A DNA stretch of 38,652 nucleotides from the NCBI GenBank assembly GCA_051953655.1, contig JBQCIO010000167.1, forward strand, positions 1 through 38,652, given 5' to 3'. The notes under the pieces are model-generated. The model had not been told where the DNA came from and did not search any database. It saw only the letters and a program-made list of their open reading frames with translations. Made by a program: the position numbers and the translations under genes. Below are positions 14,606-22,350 of this stretch, one piece after another (within the stretch, counting starts at the first letter, position 1; each line of letters starts with the position of its first letter). This DNA is from JBQCHF01 sp051953655 (GTDB taxonomy: Bacteria; Actinomycetota; Actinomycetes; Motilibacterales; Motilibacteraceae).

Positions 14606-15564
14606 TCGCGGTGCCCGGCACGCCCCCCGCCCGCTACGCCTTCTTCGGCCCCGAGGGCACCTTCACCGAGGCCGCGCTGCGGACCGTCCCCGCCGCCGCG
14701 CGCGCCGAGCTGATGCCGCTGCCCACGGTCCCGGCCGCGCTGGAGGCCGTCCGCCGCGGCGACGCCGACGCCGCCATGGTGCCGCTGGAGAACTCGGTGG
14801 AGGGCGCCGTCGCCGCCACCCTGGACGAGCTGGCCTCCGGCGACCCGCTGATGATCGTGCGCGAGGTGCTGCTGCCGGTCACCTTCGTGCTCATGGCCCG
14901 CCCCGGCGTGGCGCTGGGCGACGTCAAGCGGCTGGCCACCCACCCGCACGCCGAGGCGCAGTGCCGCCGCTGGGTGGCCGAGAACCTGCCCGGCGCCCTG
15001 GTGGTGCCGGCGCTGTCCACCGCCGCGGCCGCCGCGGGCCTGGCCGCCGACGGCGAGCCCGGCTACGACGCCGCCATCGGCGCCCGGGTGGCCGCCGACC
15101 GCTACCGGCTCAGCGTGCTCGCCGAGGACATCGGCGACGCCGAGTCCCAGGCCGTCACCCGCTTCGTGCTGGTCTCCCGCCCGGCCGACCCGCCGCTGCC
15201 CACCGGCCACGACCGCACCTCGCTGGTCGCCTTCATCGCCGACGACCACCCCGGCGCGCTGCTGGAGATCCTCACCGAGTTCGCCGTCCGCGGGGTCAAC
15301 CTCACCCGGATCGAGTCCCGTCCGGCCGGCGACCGCCTCGGCCGCTACCACTTCTCCATCGACGCCGAGGGCCACGTCGACGACGCCCGCGTCGGCGAGG
15401 CGCTCATGGGCCTGCGCCGGGTCTGCGAGGACGTCCGCTTCCTCGGCTCCTACCCGCGCTCGGACGACCGCCCCAGCACCCCCGTGCGCCGCGGCACCTC
15501 CGACGCGGAGTTCCGCGACGCCGCCGCCTGGCTGGCCCGCGTCCGCGACGGCCGGGTCGAGTAG
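14602..15564 (+). CDS. pheA: Prephenate dehydratase
   Basis: A 320-residue monofunctional prephenate dehydratase, converting prephenate to phenylpyruvate in phenylalanine synthesis. The PDT domain begins YAFFGPEGTFTEAAL and has MVPLENSVEGAVAATLD. The catalytic TRF motif is present as QAVTRFVLVS. The C-terminal ACT domain, TSLVAFIADDHPGALLEILTEFAVRGVNLTRIESRP, binds phenylalanine for feedback inhibition (GAL and ESRP motifs present). No chorismate mutase domain is fused. Two GTG starts are possible: 14602, overlapping the DUF4446 stop, and 14611, which has AGGGG 8 nt upstream and gives a start closer to the usual family N-terminus. The longer is given. A compound hairpin follows the stop. Confidence 0.93.
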   Translation: MIAVPGTPPARYAFFGPEGTFTEAALRTVPAAARAELMPLPTVPAALEAVRRGDADAAMVPLENSVEGAVAATLDELASGDPLMIVREVLLPVTFVLMARPGVALGDVKRLATHPHAEAQCRRWVAENLPGALVVPALSTAAAAAGLAADGEPGYDAAIGARVAADRYRLSVLAEDIGDAESQAVTRFVLVSRPADPPLPTGHDRTSLVAFIADDHPGALLEILTEFAVRGVNLTRIESRPAGDRLGRYHFSIDAEGHVDDARVGEALMGLRRVCEDVRFLGSYPRSDDRPSTPVRRGTSDAEFRDAAAWLARVRDGRVE

Positions 15565-15590
15565 GCGGCGCGGCCCACCCCGGCACGCTC

Positions 15591-15682
15591 CGGAACGATC
15601 ACGCCCACGCGATCCTTCCCCTCTTACCGCTACAGATCTGTCGCGGTAAGCATGGATCGATCACGCCCACGTGATCGTTCCG
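15591..15682. terminator. Compound nested hairpin between convergent pheA and YihY genes
   Basis: The outer arms CGGAACGATCACG (15591-15603) and CGTGATCGTTCCG (15670-15682) are perfect. An inner near-perfect 28-nt palindrome (15623-15650) has CTTACCGC/GCGGTAAG arms around ACAGATCTGT. The sequence CGATCACGCCCACG is also present as a direct repeat (15596-15609 and 15658-15671). Its location between convergent genes suggests a two-way terminator. Confidence 0.6.
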
Positions 15683-15711
15683 ACCGACGCCGACCAACGG
15701 GCACGAGCCTC

Positions 15712-16716
15712 TCAGGCCGGCGCCGACGACGCCGGCCGGCGCAGGTCGGTGGCGGCGTGGGTGCGCAGCCGCGTCTGCTCGGGGTCCTCGGCGGCGCCGT
15801 CGAGGACGCCGGCGCGCACCGCCTCGAGCTGGGCGGCGAAGGCGACGCCGAGGAACAGCGCCGCGGCGGTGAGGTTGGCCCACACCAGCAGCGCGATGAC
15901 GCCGGTGAGCGGGCCGTAGACCTGGCCGAACGAGGAGGACTTGGCGACGTAGAGCGCCAGCAGGCCGGTGAAGACCAGCCAGAGGAGCAGGGACACCCCG
16001 GCGCCGAAGGACAGCCAGGACCAGCCGGGCTGACGGCGGCGCGGGGACCAGCGCAGCACCGCGGTCACGCTGGCCAGCACCAGCAGCAGGCCCAGCGGCC
16101 AGCGCACGACGTCGACGACGACGGCGTTCGTCCCGTAGACCTTGTGCACCGCGTCGGTCACCGAGCCGCCGGCCACGATCAGCAGCAGCCCGAGCATCAG
16201 TGGCACGCCCACGACCGCGGACATCGCGGCCGCCCGGGAGTACTTCTGCAGCGTGGGCCGGTCGCGCTGGATGCCGTAGATCCGGTTCGCCCCCCGCTCA
16301 AGCTGCCCCATGGCCGTGGTGAGCGCGACGACGGCGGTCAGCAGACCCAGCCACAGCGCGAGCTTCCCGCCGGTGCCGGCCTGCTGCGCGGACTTGTCCA
16401 GCGTCTGCTTCACCACGCCCTCCGAGCCGCCCGGGGTGAGCCCCAGCAGCGACCGCCGGATCACCTCCGACACCTTGTCGGAGTGGACGACCGAGCCCAG
16501 CCCCACGGTGGCGATGGCCAGCGGGACCAGGGCCAGCACGGACTGCAGCGCGAACGCCCGGGCGTGCGAGAAGCCGTCGCCGTAGCGGAACCGCGAGTAG
16601 GCCTCCCGGGCCAGCCGCCAGCGGCCGTAGCGCGCCAGCACCTGCCGGGCGTCCTCCGCGGTCAGCTCGCCGCCGGACCAGCTCGCCGTCTCCGGCACCC
16701 GCGTGACCGAGCTCAT
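15712..16716 (-). CDS. YihY/BrkB-family inner membrane protein
   Basis: A 334-residue protein with six predicted membrane segments and the YihY/UPF0761 landmarks. These are the N-terminal amphipathic region RFRYGDGFSHARAFALQSVLALVPLAIATVGLG, the repeated LWLGLLTAVVALTTAMGQLERGANRIYGI, and the C-terminal YVAKSSSFGQVYGPLTGVIALLVWANLTAAALFLGVAFAAQLE, the most conserved motif (GxxYGPLxGVIxLLLW). Family members were once called ribonuclease BN, wrongly. A transport or lipid-related envelope role is more likely but unproven. ATG 16716 overlaps the stop of the lipid kinase gene by 4 nt. A copy of the 19-bp palindrome lies at 16465-16483 (SDKVSE). The protein ends in a hydrophilic tail. Confidence 0.88.
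   Translation of the reverse strand: MSSVTRVPETASWSGGELTAEDARQVLARYGRWRLAREAYSRFRYGDGFSHARAFALQSVLALVPLAIATVGLGSVVHSDKVSEVIRRSLLGLTPGGSEGVVKQTLDKSAQQAGTGGKLALWLGLLTAVVALTTAMGQLERGANRIYGIQRDRPTLQKYSRAAAMSAVVGVPLMLGLLLIVAGGSVTDAVHKVYGTNAVVVDVVRWPLGLLLVLASVTAVLRWSPRRRQPGWSWLSFGAGVSLLLWLVFTGLLALYVAKSSSFGQVYGPLTGVIALLVWANLTAAALFLGVAFAAQLEAVRAGVLDGAAEDPEQTRLRTHAATDLRRPASSAPA
16465..16483. repeat. 19-bp palindrome CTCCGAC-N5-GTCGGAG, copy 4
   Basis: Centre ACCTT. It lies inside the YihY gene and reads Ser-Asp-Lys-Val-Ser-Glu on the coding strand. Confidence 0.85.
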
Positions 16717-17597
16717 GACTCCACCCCCACCTTCAGCAGAAGTGCACCGGGCTCCACCTCGAGCAGCAGCCGGGAACGTTCCCCGGCGTCGTCGCCATCA
16801 AGCTCGCTGGGCTGCGCCGGGGTCGCCTCCAGCTCCACCCGCCGGGCCCGCGCCCGGTGCAGCCGGGGGTCCTCGTAGGCACGGCGGGTCAGCACCCGAC
16901 CGGCGACCCGCAGCCAGTCCACCGGTCCGGACGGTGCGACCACGACGACGTCGAGCAGCCCGTCGTCGGGCTCGGCGTCCGGCAGCAGCACCAGGCCGCC
17001 CTGCAGCCGCCCCACGTTGCCCACCACGACCGTGCGCGCCCGGACCCTGCGGGTCGGCCCGTCGTCGAGCCGCATCCGCACGGTGAACCGCGGGTCGCGC
17101 AGGTGCCGGGCCGCGGACACGACGTAGGCGGCCCAGCCCACCTTCGCCTTGAGCTTCTCCGGGACGTCGGTGGTGAGGCTCGCGTCCAGCCCCAGCCCGG
17201 CCATGACCGCGAAGCGCTCCTCGCCGGCCCGGCCGAGGTCCAGGGTCCGCACCCCACCGTCCAGCGCCACCGCCAGCGCCTCGTCCAGGTCGGTGGCCAG
17301 CTCGAGGTTGCGCACCAGCAGGTTGCCGGTGCCGGCCGGCAGCACCGCGAGCGGCACCCCGGACCCGGCCAGCGCGGTGGCCACGCAGCGCACCGTCCCG
17401 TCGCCACCGCAGGCCATCACGACGTCCACGCCAGCAGCCAGCGCCTCCCGGGCCATGCCGACCCCCGGGTCGTCCTCGGTGGTGGACAGCACCAGCGGCG
17501 CCTCCCAGCCGCGGTCCGCGCCGGCCTTGGCGACCTTCTCGGCCAGCGCGTCGACGTCGTCGACCTTGGTCGGGTTGACGACCAGGGCCGCCCTCAC
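16713..17597 (-). CDS. Diacylglycerol/lipid kinase family protein (DAGK catalytic domain)
   Basis: A 294-residue DagK/YegS-type lipid kinase. It starts RAALVVNPTKVDD, the conserved NP loop, and carries the nucleotide motif VMACGGDGTVRCVATAL (GGDGT) and PLAVLPAGTGNLLVRNL. VMAGLGLDASL and VVVGNVGRLQGGLVLLPDAEPDDGLLDVVVV follow, all in the expected order. Such enzymes phosphorylate diacylglycerol, sphingoid bases or related lipids at the membrane surface. It overlaps the PAP2 gene upstream and the YihY gene downstream by 4 nt each. A lipid kinase next to two lipid-phosphate phosphatases suggests a phosphorylation/dephosphorylation cycle on an isoprenoid or glycerolipid, which is inference. GTG 17597 is set by the GTGA overlap. 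Confidence 0.9.
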   Translation of the reverse strand: MRAALVVNPTKVDDVDALAEKVAKAGADRGWEAPLVLSTTEDDPGVGMAREALAAGVDVVMACGGDGTVRCVATALAGSGVPLAVLPAGTGNLLVRNLELATDLDEALAVALDGGVRTLDLGRAGEERFAVMAGLGLDASLTTDVPEKLKAKVGWAAYVVSAARHLRDPRFTVRMRLDDGPTRRVRARTVVVGNVGRLQGGLVLLPDAEPDDGLLDVVVVAPSGPVDWLRVAGRVLTRRAYEDPRLHRARARRVELEATPAQPSELDGDDAGERSRLLLEVEPGALLLKVGVES

Positions 17598-18364
17598 GAG
17601 GTCACGTCCGCCGCAGGCGAGCTGCTCCGGGGGGACCCGTCCAGCCGGCGCCGCAGCCCCGGCGGCAGCGCCGCGAGCAGGAGCCCGCGGGCGGCCACCC
17701 AGACCGAGATGGCGCCGTTCACGAAGGCGCCGGTCACGTCGGTGGGGTGGTGCATCCCGCGGTAGAGCCGGCTCCCGGCCACCGCCAGCGGCACCAGCGC
17801 GAACGCGACCACGACGAGCACCCGCTTCCAGGTGCCCCCGGCGTGCCAGGCGCAGATGACCGCGATGCCCAGGTAGAGCGCGGTGGCCGCCCCGGTGTGC
17901 CCGGAGGGGAAGCTGGACGTCGGGGGCGCCGGGTCGAGCTTGGGGACGTCGGGGCGCTGGCGCGAGATCACCAGCTGGGTGCAGAAGAACACCAGGGCCT
18001 GCAGGGCGACCGCGAGCACGAGGAACGCCGACTCGCGCCAGCGGTGCAGGACCAGCCGCAGCACCAGGGCGACGACGGCGGTGGTGGCGATGATCGTCCC
18101 GGTGTTGCCGACGAACGTCGCCCAGTGCGTGATGCCGTTCCAGGTGCCGGTGCGGTCCGCGGCGAGGTCGCGGTTGACCACGTCCTCGACGTCCACCGGC
18201 CATACCTGGCGCAGCGGCCCGGTCACCAGCAGGCCCAGGCCCACCATGAGGCACCAGAGCAGTGCCCCGCCCAGCAGCAGCCGGCCGGCCAGCGCCCCGC
18301 CGGTGGGGCGACGGGTGGGCGTCGACGGCGTGGCCGTCAGGCCGGGATGCGTCTCCGAGGTCAT
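17594..18364 (-). CDS. PAP2-superfamily phosphatase (acidic-phosphatase type, membrane)
   Basis: A 256-residue protein with six membrane helices. The three phosphatase motifs are QLVISRQRP (the usual K-x6-RP with Gln in place of Lys), SSFPSGHTGAATALY and SRLYRGMHHPTDVTGA (SR-x5-H-x3-D). The active-site histidines and the second arginine are therefore present, while the first lysine is not. Actinobacterial relatives often have an uncharged residue there, so activity is not excluded. Likely substrates are undecaprenyl pyrophosphate or phosphatidate. It overlaps the lipid kinase gene by 4 nt and is followed by YihY, forming a three-gene unit. Confidence 0.88.
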   Translation of the reverse strand: MTSETHPGLTATPSTPTRRPTGGALAGRLLLGGALLWCLMVGLGLLVTGPLRQVWPVDVEDVVNRDLAADRTGTWNGITHWATFVGNTGTIIATTAVVALVLRLVLHRWRESAFLVLAVALQALVFFCTQLVISRQRPDVPKLDPAPPTSSFPSGHTGAATALYLGIAVICAWHAGGTWKRVLVVVAFALVPLAVAGSRLYRGMHHPTDVTGAFVNGAISVWVAARGLLLAALPPGLRRRLDGSPRSSSPAADVTS

Positions 18365-18411
18365 GTCGCAGACGATTACCCCGCCGCCGCTCCGGCAACG
18401 CTTCGGTCAAG

Positions 18412-19176
18412 TCAGGGCGAACCGGGCACTGCGCGACGCGACTCGGCCGGGTCGAGGCCCCGGGAGCGGAGCCGGCCCCACGCGCCGAAGGCCACCGTGG
18501 AGCCGACCACCACGGCCAGCGCGACGAACCAGCCCGCGAGCACGTCGCTGAGGAAGTGCACACCGAGCGCGATGCGGTCGAAGCCGGTGAGGAGCACGAG
18601 GAAGGCGCCCACGGCCCAGGCGACGGCGCGCCAGCGCGGCCCGAGCACCGGCAGCACCACCAGCAGCACGATCGCGGTGCCCAGCATGGAGTTGAGCGCG
18701 TGGCCCGAGGGGAAGCTGTAGCTGCTGGCCGAGGCCACCGGGTCCGGGAAGGTGGGCCGGGCCCGGGCCACCACGTGCTTGAGCACGACGCCCAGCACGC
18801 CCCCGACGGCCAGCGTCACCACGGCCCACAGCGCCAGGCGCCGCGCCCGGTGCACCCACAGCCAGACGGCCACCGCCACCACGACGGCGCGGAAGGTGTT
18901 GGGCGCCAGCACGACGGCGAGGGTGTCGAGCAGGTGGACGACGCCGGCGTGCTGCAGCGCCCAGCCGTTGAGCCCGTCCGCGACCCCCCGGTCGACGTTC
19001 TCGAGCCCCTCGTACTTGCCCTCCACGAGCAGGAGCAGCAGCAGGAAGGGCAGGGCGACGAGCCCGGCGAGCAGGGCCCCGGTGGCCAGGCGCACGGCCA
19101 GGCGCGCCGGGTGGGCGGGGGGTGTCGTTGCGGGGTCCGCGCCGAGCTGGCGGCGCCCGGTGGAGGCCGAGGTCAT
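18412..19176 (-). CDS. PAP2-superfamily phosphatase (second copy)
   Basis: A 254-residue membrane phosphatase with all three PAP2 motifs intact: KHVVARARP (K-x6-RP), SYSFPSGHALNSMLG and DRIALGVHFLSDVLAGW, whose last motif has Arg, His and Asp in the expected spacing. The long loop after the second membrane segment (EGKYEGLENVDRGVADGLNGWALQHAG) is typical of the undecaprenyl-pyrophosphatase-like group. It differs clearly from the neighbouring PAP2 protein, so the pair is not a recent duplication. A 47-nt gap separates them, so they may share a transcript. ATG 19176 is the only start leaving room for the divergent serS promoter. The gene region read further upstream is antisense to serS and is discounted. 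Confidence 0.87.
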   Translation of the reverse strand: MTSASTGRRQLGADPATTPPAHPARLAVRLATGALLAGLVALPFLLLLLLVEGKYEGLENVDRGVADGLNGWALQHAGVVHLLDTLAVVLAPNTFRAVVVAVAVWLWVHRARRLALWAVVTLAVGGVLGVVLKHVVARARPTFPDPVASASSYSFPSGHALNSMLGTAIVLLVVLPVLGPRWRAVAWAVGAFLVLLTGFDRIALGVHFLSDVLAGWFVALAVVVGSTVAFGAWGRLRSRGLDPAESRRAVPGSP

Positions 19177-19216
19177 GGCCCCTGCATACCCGCAGGAACC
19201 ACAGGACGTGCGCCGA

Positions 19217-19231
19217 TAGCCTGGTGAGGTG
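19217..19231 (+). promoter_or_regulatory. Leaderless-type -10 (TAGCCT, 6 nt before GTG) for serS
   Basis: TAGCCT (19217-19222) is followed by GGTGAG and the GTG start at 19229, placing transcription start on or next to the start codon. There is no T-box-like leader. The gap to the divergent PAP2 gene is only 52 nt. Confidence 0.6.
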
Positions 19232-20497
19232 ATCGACCCGCGCCTGCTCCGTGACCAGCCCGACCTCGTGCGCGCCTCGCAGCGCGCCCGCGGCGAGGAC
19301 CCGTCGCTCGTGGACGCCGCCCTGGCGGCCGACGAGCAGCGCCGCCTCTCCATCAGCGCCTTCGAGGTGCTGCGGGCCGAGCAGAAGTCCCTGGGCAAGG
19401 ACGTGGCCAAGGCGCAGGGCGAGGAGAAGGCCGCCCTGCTGGCCCGCACCAAGGACCTCGCCGCGCAGGTGAAGGCCGCCGACGCCGCGGCGTCGCAGGC
19501 CTCGACCGCCTTCGACGCCGCCCTGCTGGCCCTGTCCAACGTGGTCGAGGACGGCGTGCCGGAGGGCGGCGAGGACGACTACGTCGTGCTCGAGGAGATC
19601 GGGGCCAAGCCGGAGTTCTCCTTCACCCCGCGCGACCACGTCGAGCTGGGCCGGATGCTCGGCGCGCTCGACCTCGAGCGCGGCGCGAAGGTGGGCGGTG
19701 CCCGCTTCTACTTCCTCACCGGCGTGGGCGCGCTGCTGTCCATGGCCCTGGAGCGCTACGCCGTCGACACCGCGCTGGGCGCCGGCTTCACCCCGATGCT
19801 GCCACCGGTCCTGGTGCGCCCGGAGGCGATGGAGGGCACCGGTTTCCTCGGCCAGGCCGCCGAGAACGTCTACCGGCTCGAGCAGGACGACATGTACCTG
19901 GTCGGCACCTCCGAGGTGCCGCTCGCGGCCTACCACATGGACGAGATCCTCGACGCCGACCAGCTGCCGCTGCGCTACGCCGGCTCCTCGCCGTGCTTCC
20001 GGCGCGAGGCCGGCAGCCACGGCAAGGACACCCGCGGCATCATCCGGGTGCACCAGTTCGACAAGGTCGAGATGTTCGTCTTCTGCGCGCCGGAGCAGGC
20101 GCGCGAGGAGCACCAGCGGCTGCTCGCGCAGGAGAAGGCGTTCCTCGCCTCGCTGGGGCTGCCGTTCCGGGTCATCGACGTCGCCTCCGGCGACCTGGGC
20201 GCCTCCGCCGCCCGCAAGTACGACTGCGAGGCCTGGGTTCCGACGCAGGGCCGCTACCGCGAGGTCACCTCCACCTCGAACTGCACGGAGTTCCAGGCCC
20301 GCCGGCTGCGGGTGCGGATCCGGGACGGCGAGGGGCGCACCCGCCCGGCGGCCACGCTCAACGGCACCCTGGTCGCGGTGCCGCGCGTCATCGTCGCCAT
20401 CCTGGAGAACTTCCAGCAGGAGGACGGTTCCGTGGTGGTCCCGGAGGTGCTGCGGCCCTACCTCGGGCGCGACGTGCTCGAGCCGGTCACCAAGTGA
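19229..20497 (+). CDS. serS: Seryl-tRNA synthetase
   Basis: A 422-residue class II synthetase that charges tRNA-Ser. It starts MIDPRLLRDQPDLVRASQRARG, the family N-terminus, followed by the long antiparallel coiled-coil arm (about residues 30-100) that grips the tRNA variable arm. The core has LMPPVLVRPEAM-type motif 1 surroundings (PMLPPVLVRPEAMEGTG), motif 2 FRREAGSHGKDTRGIIRVHQFDKVE, SNCTEFQARR, and motif 3 NGTLVAVPRVIVAILENFQ. The length is normal. GTG 19229 is supported by the family start and by TAGCCT 6 nt upstream. The stop overlaps the HAD gene start by 4 nt, so expression is coupled. Confidence 0.97.
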   Translation: MIDPRLLRDQPDLVRASQRARGEDPSLVDAALAADEQRRLSISAFEVLRAEQKSLGKDVAKAQGEEKAALLARTKDLAAQVKAADAAASQASTAFDAALLALSNVVEDGVPEGGEDDYVVLEEIGAKPEFSFTPRDHVELGRMLGALDLERGAKVGGARFYFLTGVGALLSMALERYAVDTALGAGFTPMLPPVLVRPEAMEGTGFLGQAAENVYRLEQDDMYLVGTSEVPLAAYHMDEILDADQLPLRYAGSSPCFRREAGSHGKDTRGIIRVHQFDKVEMFVFCAPEQAREEHQRLLAQEKAFLASLGLPFRVIDVASGDLGASAARKYDCEAWVPTQGRYREVTSTSNCTEFQARRLRVRIRDGEGRTRPAATLNGTLVAVPRVIVAILENFQQEDGSVVVPEVLRPYLGRDVLEPVTK

Positions 20498-21360
20498 CCT
20501 TGCCCGGCCAGTCCTCCGACAGCGCGTCGGAGCCGGCTGCGCACCGTCCCGGCCGGCCCGACGGGTTCCGGGACGGCTGGGTGCCCAAGCTGGTCGCGCT
20601 CGACCTCGACGGCACGGTGCTGCGCGGCGACGAGACCCTCTCCGACGCCGTGCGCGAGGCCGTCACCGCGGCGCGCGGGGCCGGCGCCCAGGTCGTCGTC
20701 GCCACCGGCCGCACCGTCGTCGGCGCGCTGGACCCGGCCCGCGACCTCGGCCTGGCCGGCTCGCTCAACGTGTGCAGCAACGGCGCGGTCACCGCGGTGC
20801 TCGATCCGCTCGACGTCGTCGACATGGTCACCTTCGACCCGGCGCCGGTGGTCCGCGCCCTGCGCCAGGAGCTGCCCGACGCGCTGTTCGCGGTGGAGGT
20901 GCTCGGCACCGGTCACCTGGTCACCGGACCGTTCCCCGAGGGCGAGCTGACCGGCGCGCAGACCGTCGTCGACCTCGACGAGCTGCTGGCCAACCCCGCC
21001 ACCCGCGTGGTGATGCGCAGCCCGGACCGCGAGCCGTCGCACTTCCTGGAGCTGGTCCGCCGGCTCGGCCTGGAGGACGTCTCCTACGCCGTGGGCTACA
21101 CCGCCTGGCTCGACGTCGCCCCGCAGGGGGTCAGCAAGGCCTCCGGGCTGGAGGGCCTGGTCCGCCGGCTCGGGGTGGACCCGGCCGACGTCCTGGCCGT
21201 GGGCGACGGCCGCAACGACCTGGAGATGCTGCGCTGGGCCGGCTGCGGCGTCGCGATGGGCCAGGCGCCCGCCGAGGTCCAGGACGCCGCCGACCTGGTC
21301 ACCGGCCCGGTGGACGAGGACGGGCTGGCCACCGCGCTGTCCTGGTTCTTCGACCTCTGA
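20494..21360 (+). CDS. HAD-superfamily (Cof-type) hydrolase, first of a tandem pair
   Basis: A 288-residue HAD phosphatase. Motif I is LVALDLDGTVLRGDETLS (nucleophile Asp and acid/base Asp), motif II VVVATGRTV, the Lys of motif III is in APQGVSKASGLEGLV, and motif IV is VLAVGDGRNDLEMLRWAG. The cap between motifs II and III is of C2 type, as in Cof/YidA enzymes acting on sugar phosphates or flavin-pathway phosphates. The GTG at 20494 overlaps the serS stop (GTGA). That start adds a 29-residue hydrophilic extension containing the palindrome-encoded SDSASE. GTG 20581 would give a conventional start at PKLVALDLDGT, in which case the palindrome lies between genes. The substrate is unknown. Confidence 0.88.
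   Translation: MTLPGQSSDSASEPAAHRPGRPDGFRDGWVPKLVALDLDGTVLRGDETLSDAVREAVTAARGAGAQVVVATGRTVVGALDPARDLGLAGSLNVCSNGAVTAVLDPLDVVDMVTFDPAPVVRALRQELPDALFAVEVLGTGHLVTGPFPEGELTGAQTVVDLDELLANPATRVVMRSPDREPSHFLELVRRLGLEDVSYAVGYTAWLDVAPQGVSKASGLEGLVRRLGVDPADVLAVGDGRNDLEMLRWAGCGVAMGQAPAEVQDAADLVTGPVDEDGLATALSWFFDL
20514..20532. repeat. 19-bp palindrome CTCCGAC-N5-GTCGGAG, copy 5
   Basis: Centre AGCGC. It begins 17 nt after the serS stop. If the HAD gene starts at 20494 it reads Ser-Asp-Ser-Ala-Ser-Glu; if at 20581 this copy is intergenic. Confidence 0.85.
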
Positions 21361-21380
21361 GCTCTCCCAATCCCACCCCT

Positions 21381-21438
21381 GGTGATCATGCAAAAGGTGT
21401 AGATCACGCACCTGATCTACATGCTCTGCATGATCACC
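21381..21438. terminator. Nested hairpin with TGATCA arms between the two HAD genes
   Basis: The outer arms GGTGATCATGCA (21381-21392) and TGCATGATCACC (21427-21438) are perfect. The inner arms GTAGATCA (21399-21406) and TGATCTAC (21413-21420) are also perfect. It lies 20 nt after the first HAD stop and 24 nt before the second start, so it separates tandem genes rather than convergent ones. It may be a terminator or an operator-like element. Confidence 0.6.
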
Positions 21439-21462
21439 CTCGGCGGTTGGGATGATGCGGGG

Positions 21463-22350
21463 GTGACGCGCGCACCGCATCCACCGCACGCACGGCAGCT
21501 GCCAGGGCTGGTGGCCACCGACCTCGACGGCACGGTCGTGCGCAGCGACGGCACGCTGTCCGACCGCACGGTGGCCGCGCTGCGCGCGGCCCAGGACGCC
21601 GGTTCCACCGTCGTGTTCGTGACCGGCCGGCCACCGCGCTGGATGCGGCCGATCGCCGAGCGCACCGGGCACGCCGGGCTCGCGGTGTGCGCCAACGGGG
21701 CGCTGGTCTACGACCTGAGCCGCGAGGAGGTCGTCGAGTCCTTCCCGCTCAGTACCGAGGTGGCCCTGGAGATCGCGCTGCGGCTGCGCGGTGCGCTGCC
21801 CGGTGCGGTCTTCGCCGTCGAGTCGCCGGCCGGGTTCGCCCGCGAGCCGGGCTACCTGGTCCGCTTCGACGTCGGGGACCACACGGTGGGCGAGCTCGAG
21901 GAGCTGCTCGACGCGGCGGCCGACGGCGCGGTGAAGATGCTGGTCCGGTTGGGCGAGGGCGCCGACGGCCGCGACGCCTCCGACGTCGATGCCCTGCTCG
22001 CCGCCGCCCGCGAGGTGCTCGGCGACCTGGCCGAGGTCACGCACTCCACCCCTACCGGCCCGCCGCTGCTCGAGGTCTCCGCCCCGGGGGTCTCCAAGGC
22101 CACCACGCTGGCCCGGCTGGCGGACGAGCGCGGGTTGACCGCGGCCGACGTCGTCGCCTTCGGGGACATGCCCAACGACCTGCCGATGCTGGCCTGGGCG
22201 GGTCTGTCCGTGGCTGTCGCGAATGCTCACCCGGAGGTGCTCGCCGCCGCCGACCACGTGACCCGATCCAACGACGACGACGGCGTGGCGTATGTGCTCG
22301 AGCACCTGCTGTCGCACGGGACACTGGAGGCGTGGACCTCAACTGGCTGA
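21463..22350 (+). CDS. HAD-superfamily (Cof-type) hydrolase, second of a tandem pair
   Basis: A 295-residue paralogue of the preceding HAD protein. Motif I is LVATDLDGTVVRSDGTLS, motif II VVFVTGRPPRWM, the motif III Lys is in APGVSKATTLARLADERG, and motif IV is VVAFGDMPNDLPMLAWAG. The C2-type cap is longer and more acidic than in its neighbour, so the two probably differ in substrate. Start GTG 21463 is supported by the start of family similarity and by GATGAT 6 nt upstream. ATG 21421 would run through the hairpin. Its end overlaps the SET-domain gene by 19 nt. Confidence 0.88.
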   Translation: MTRAPHPPHARQLPGLVATDLDGTVVRSDGTLSDRTVAALRAAQDAGSTVVFVTGRPPRWMRPIAERTGHAGLAVCANGALVYDLSREEVVESFPLSTEVALEIALRLRGALPGAVFAVESPAGFAREPGYLVRFDVGDHTVGELEELLDAAADGAVKMLVRLGEGADGRDASDVDALLAAAREVLGDLAEVTHSTPTGPPLLEVSAPGVSKATTLARLADERGLTAADVVAFGDMPNDLPMLAWAGLSVAVANAHPEVLAAADHVTRSNDDDGVAYVLEHLLSHGTLEAWTSTG

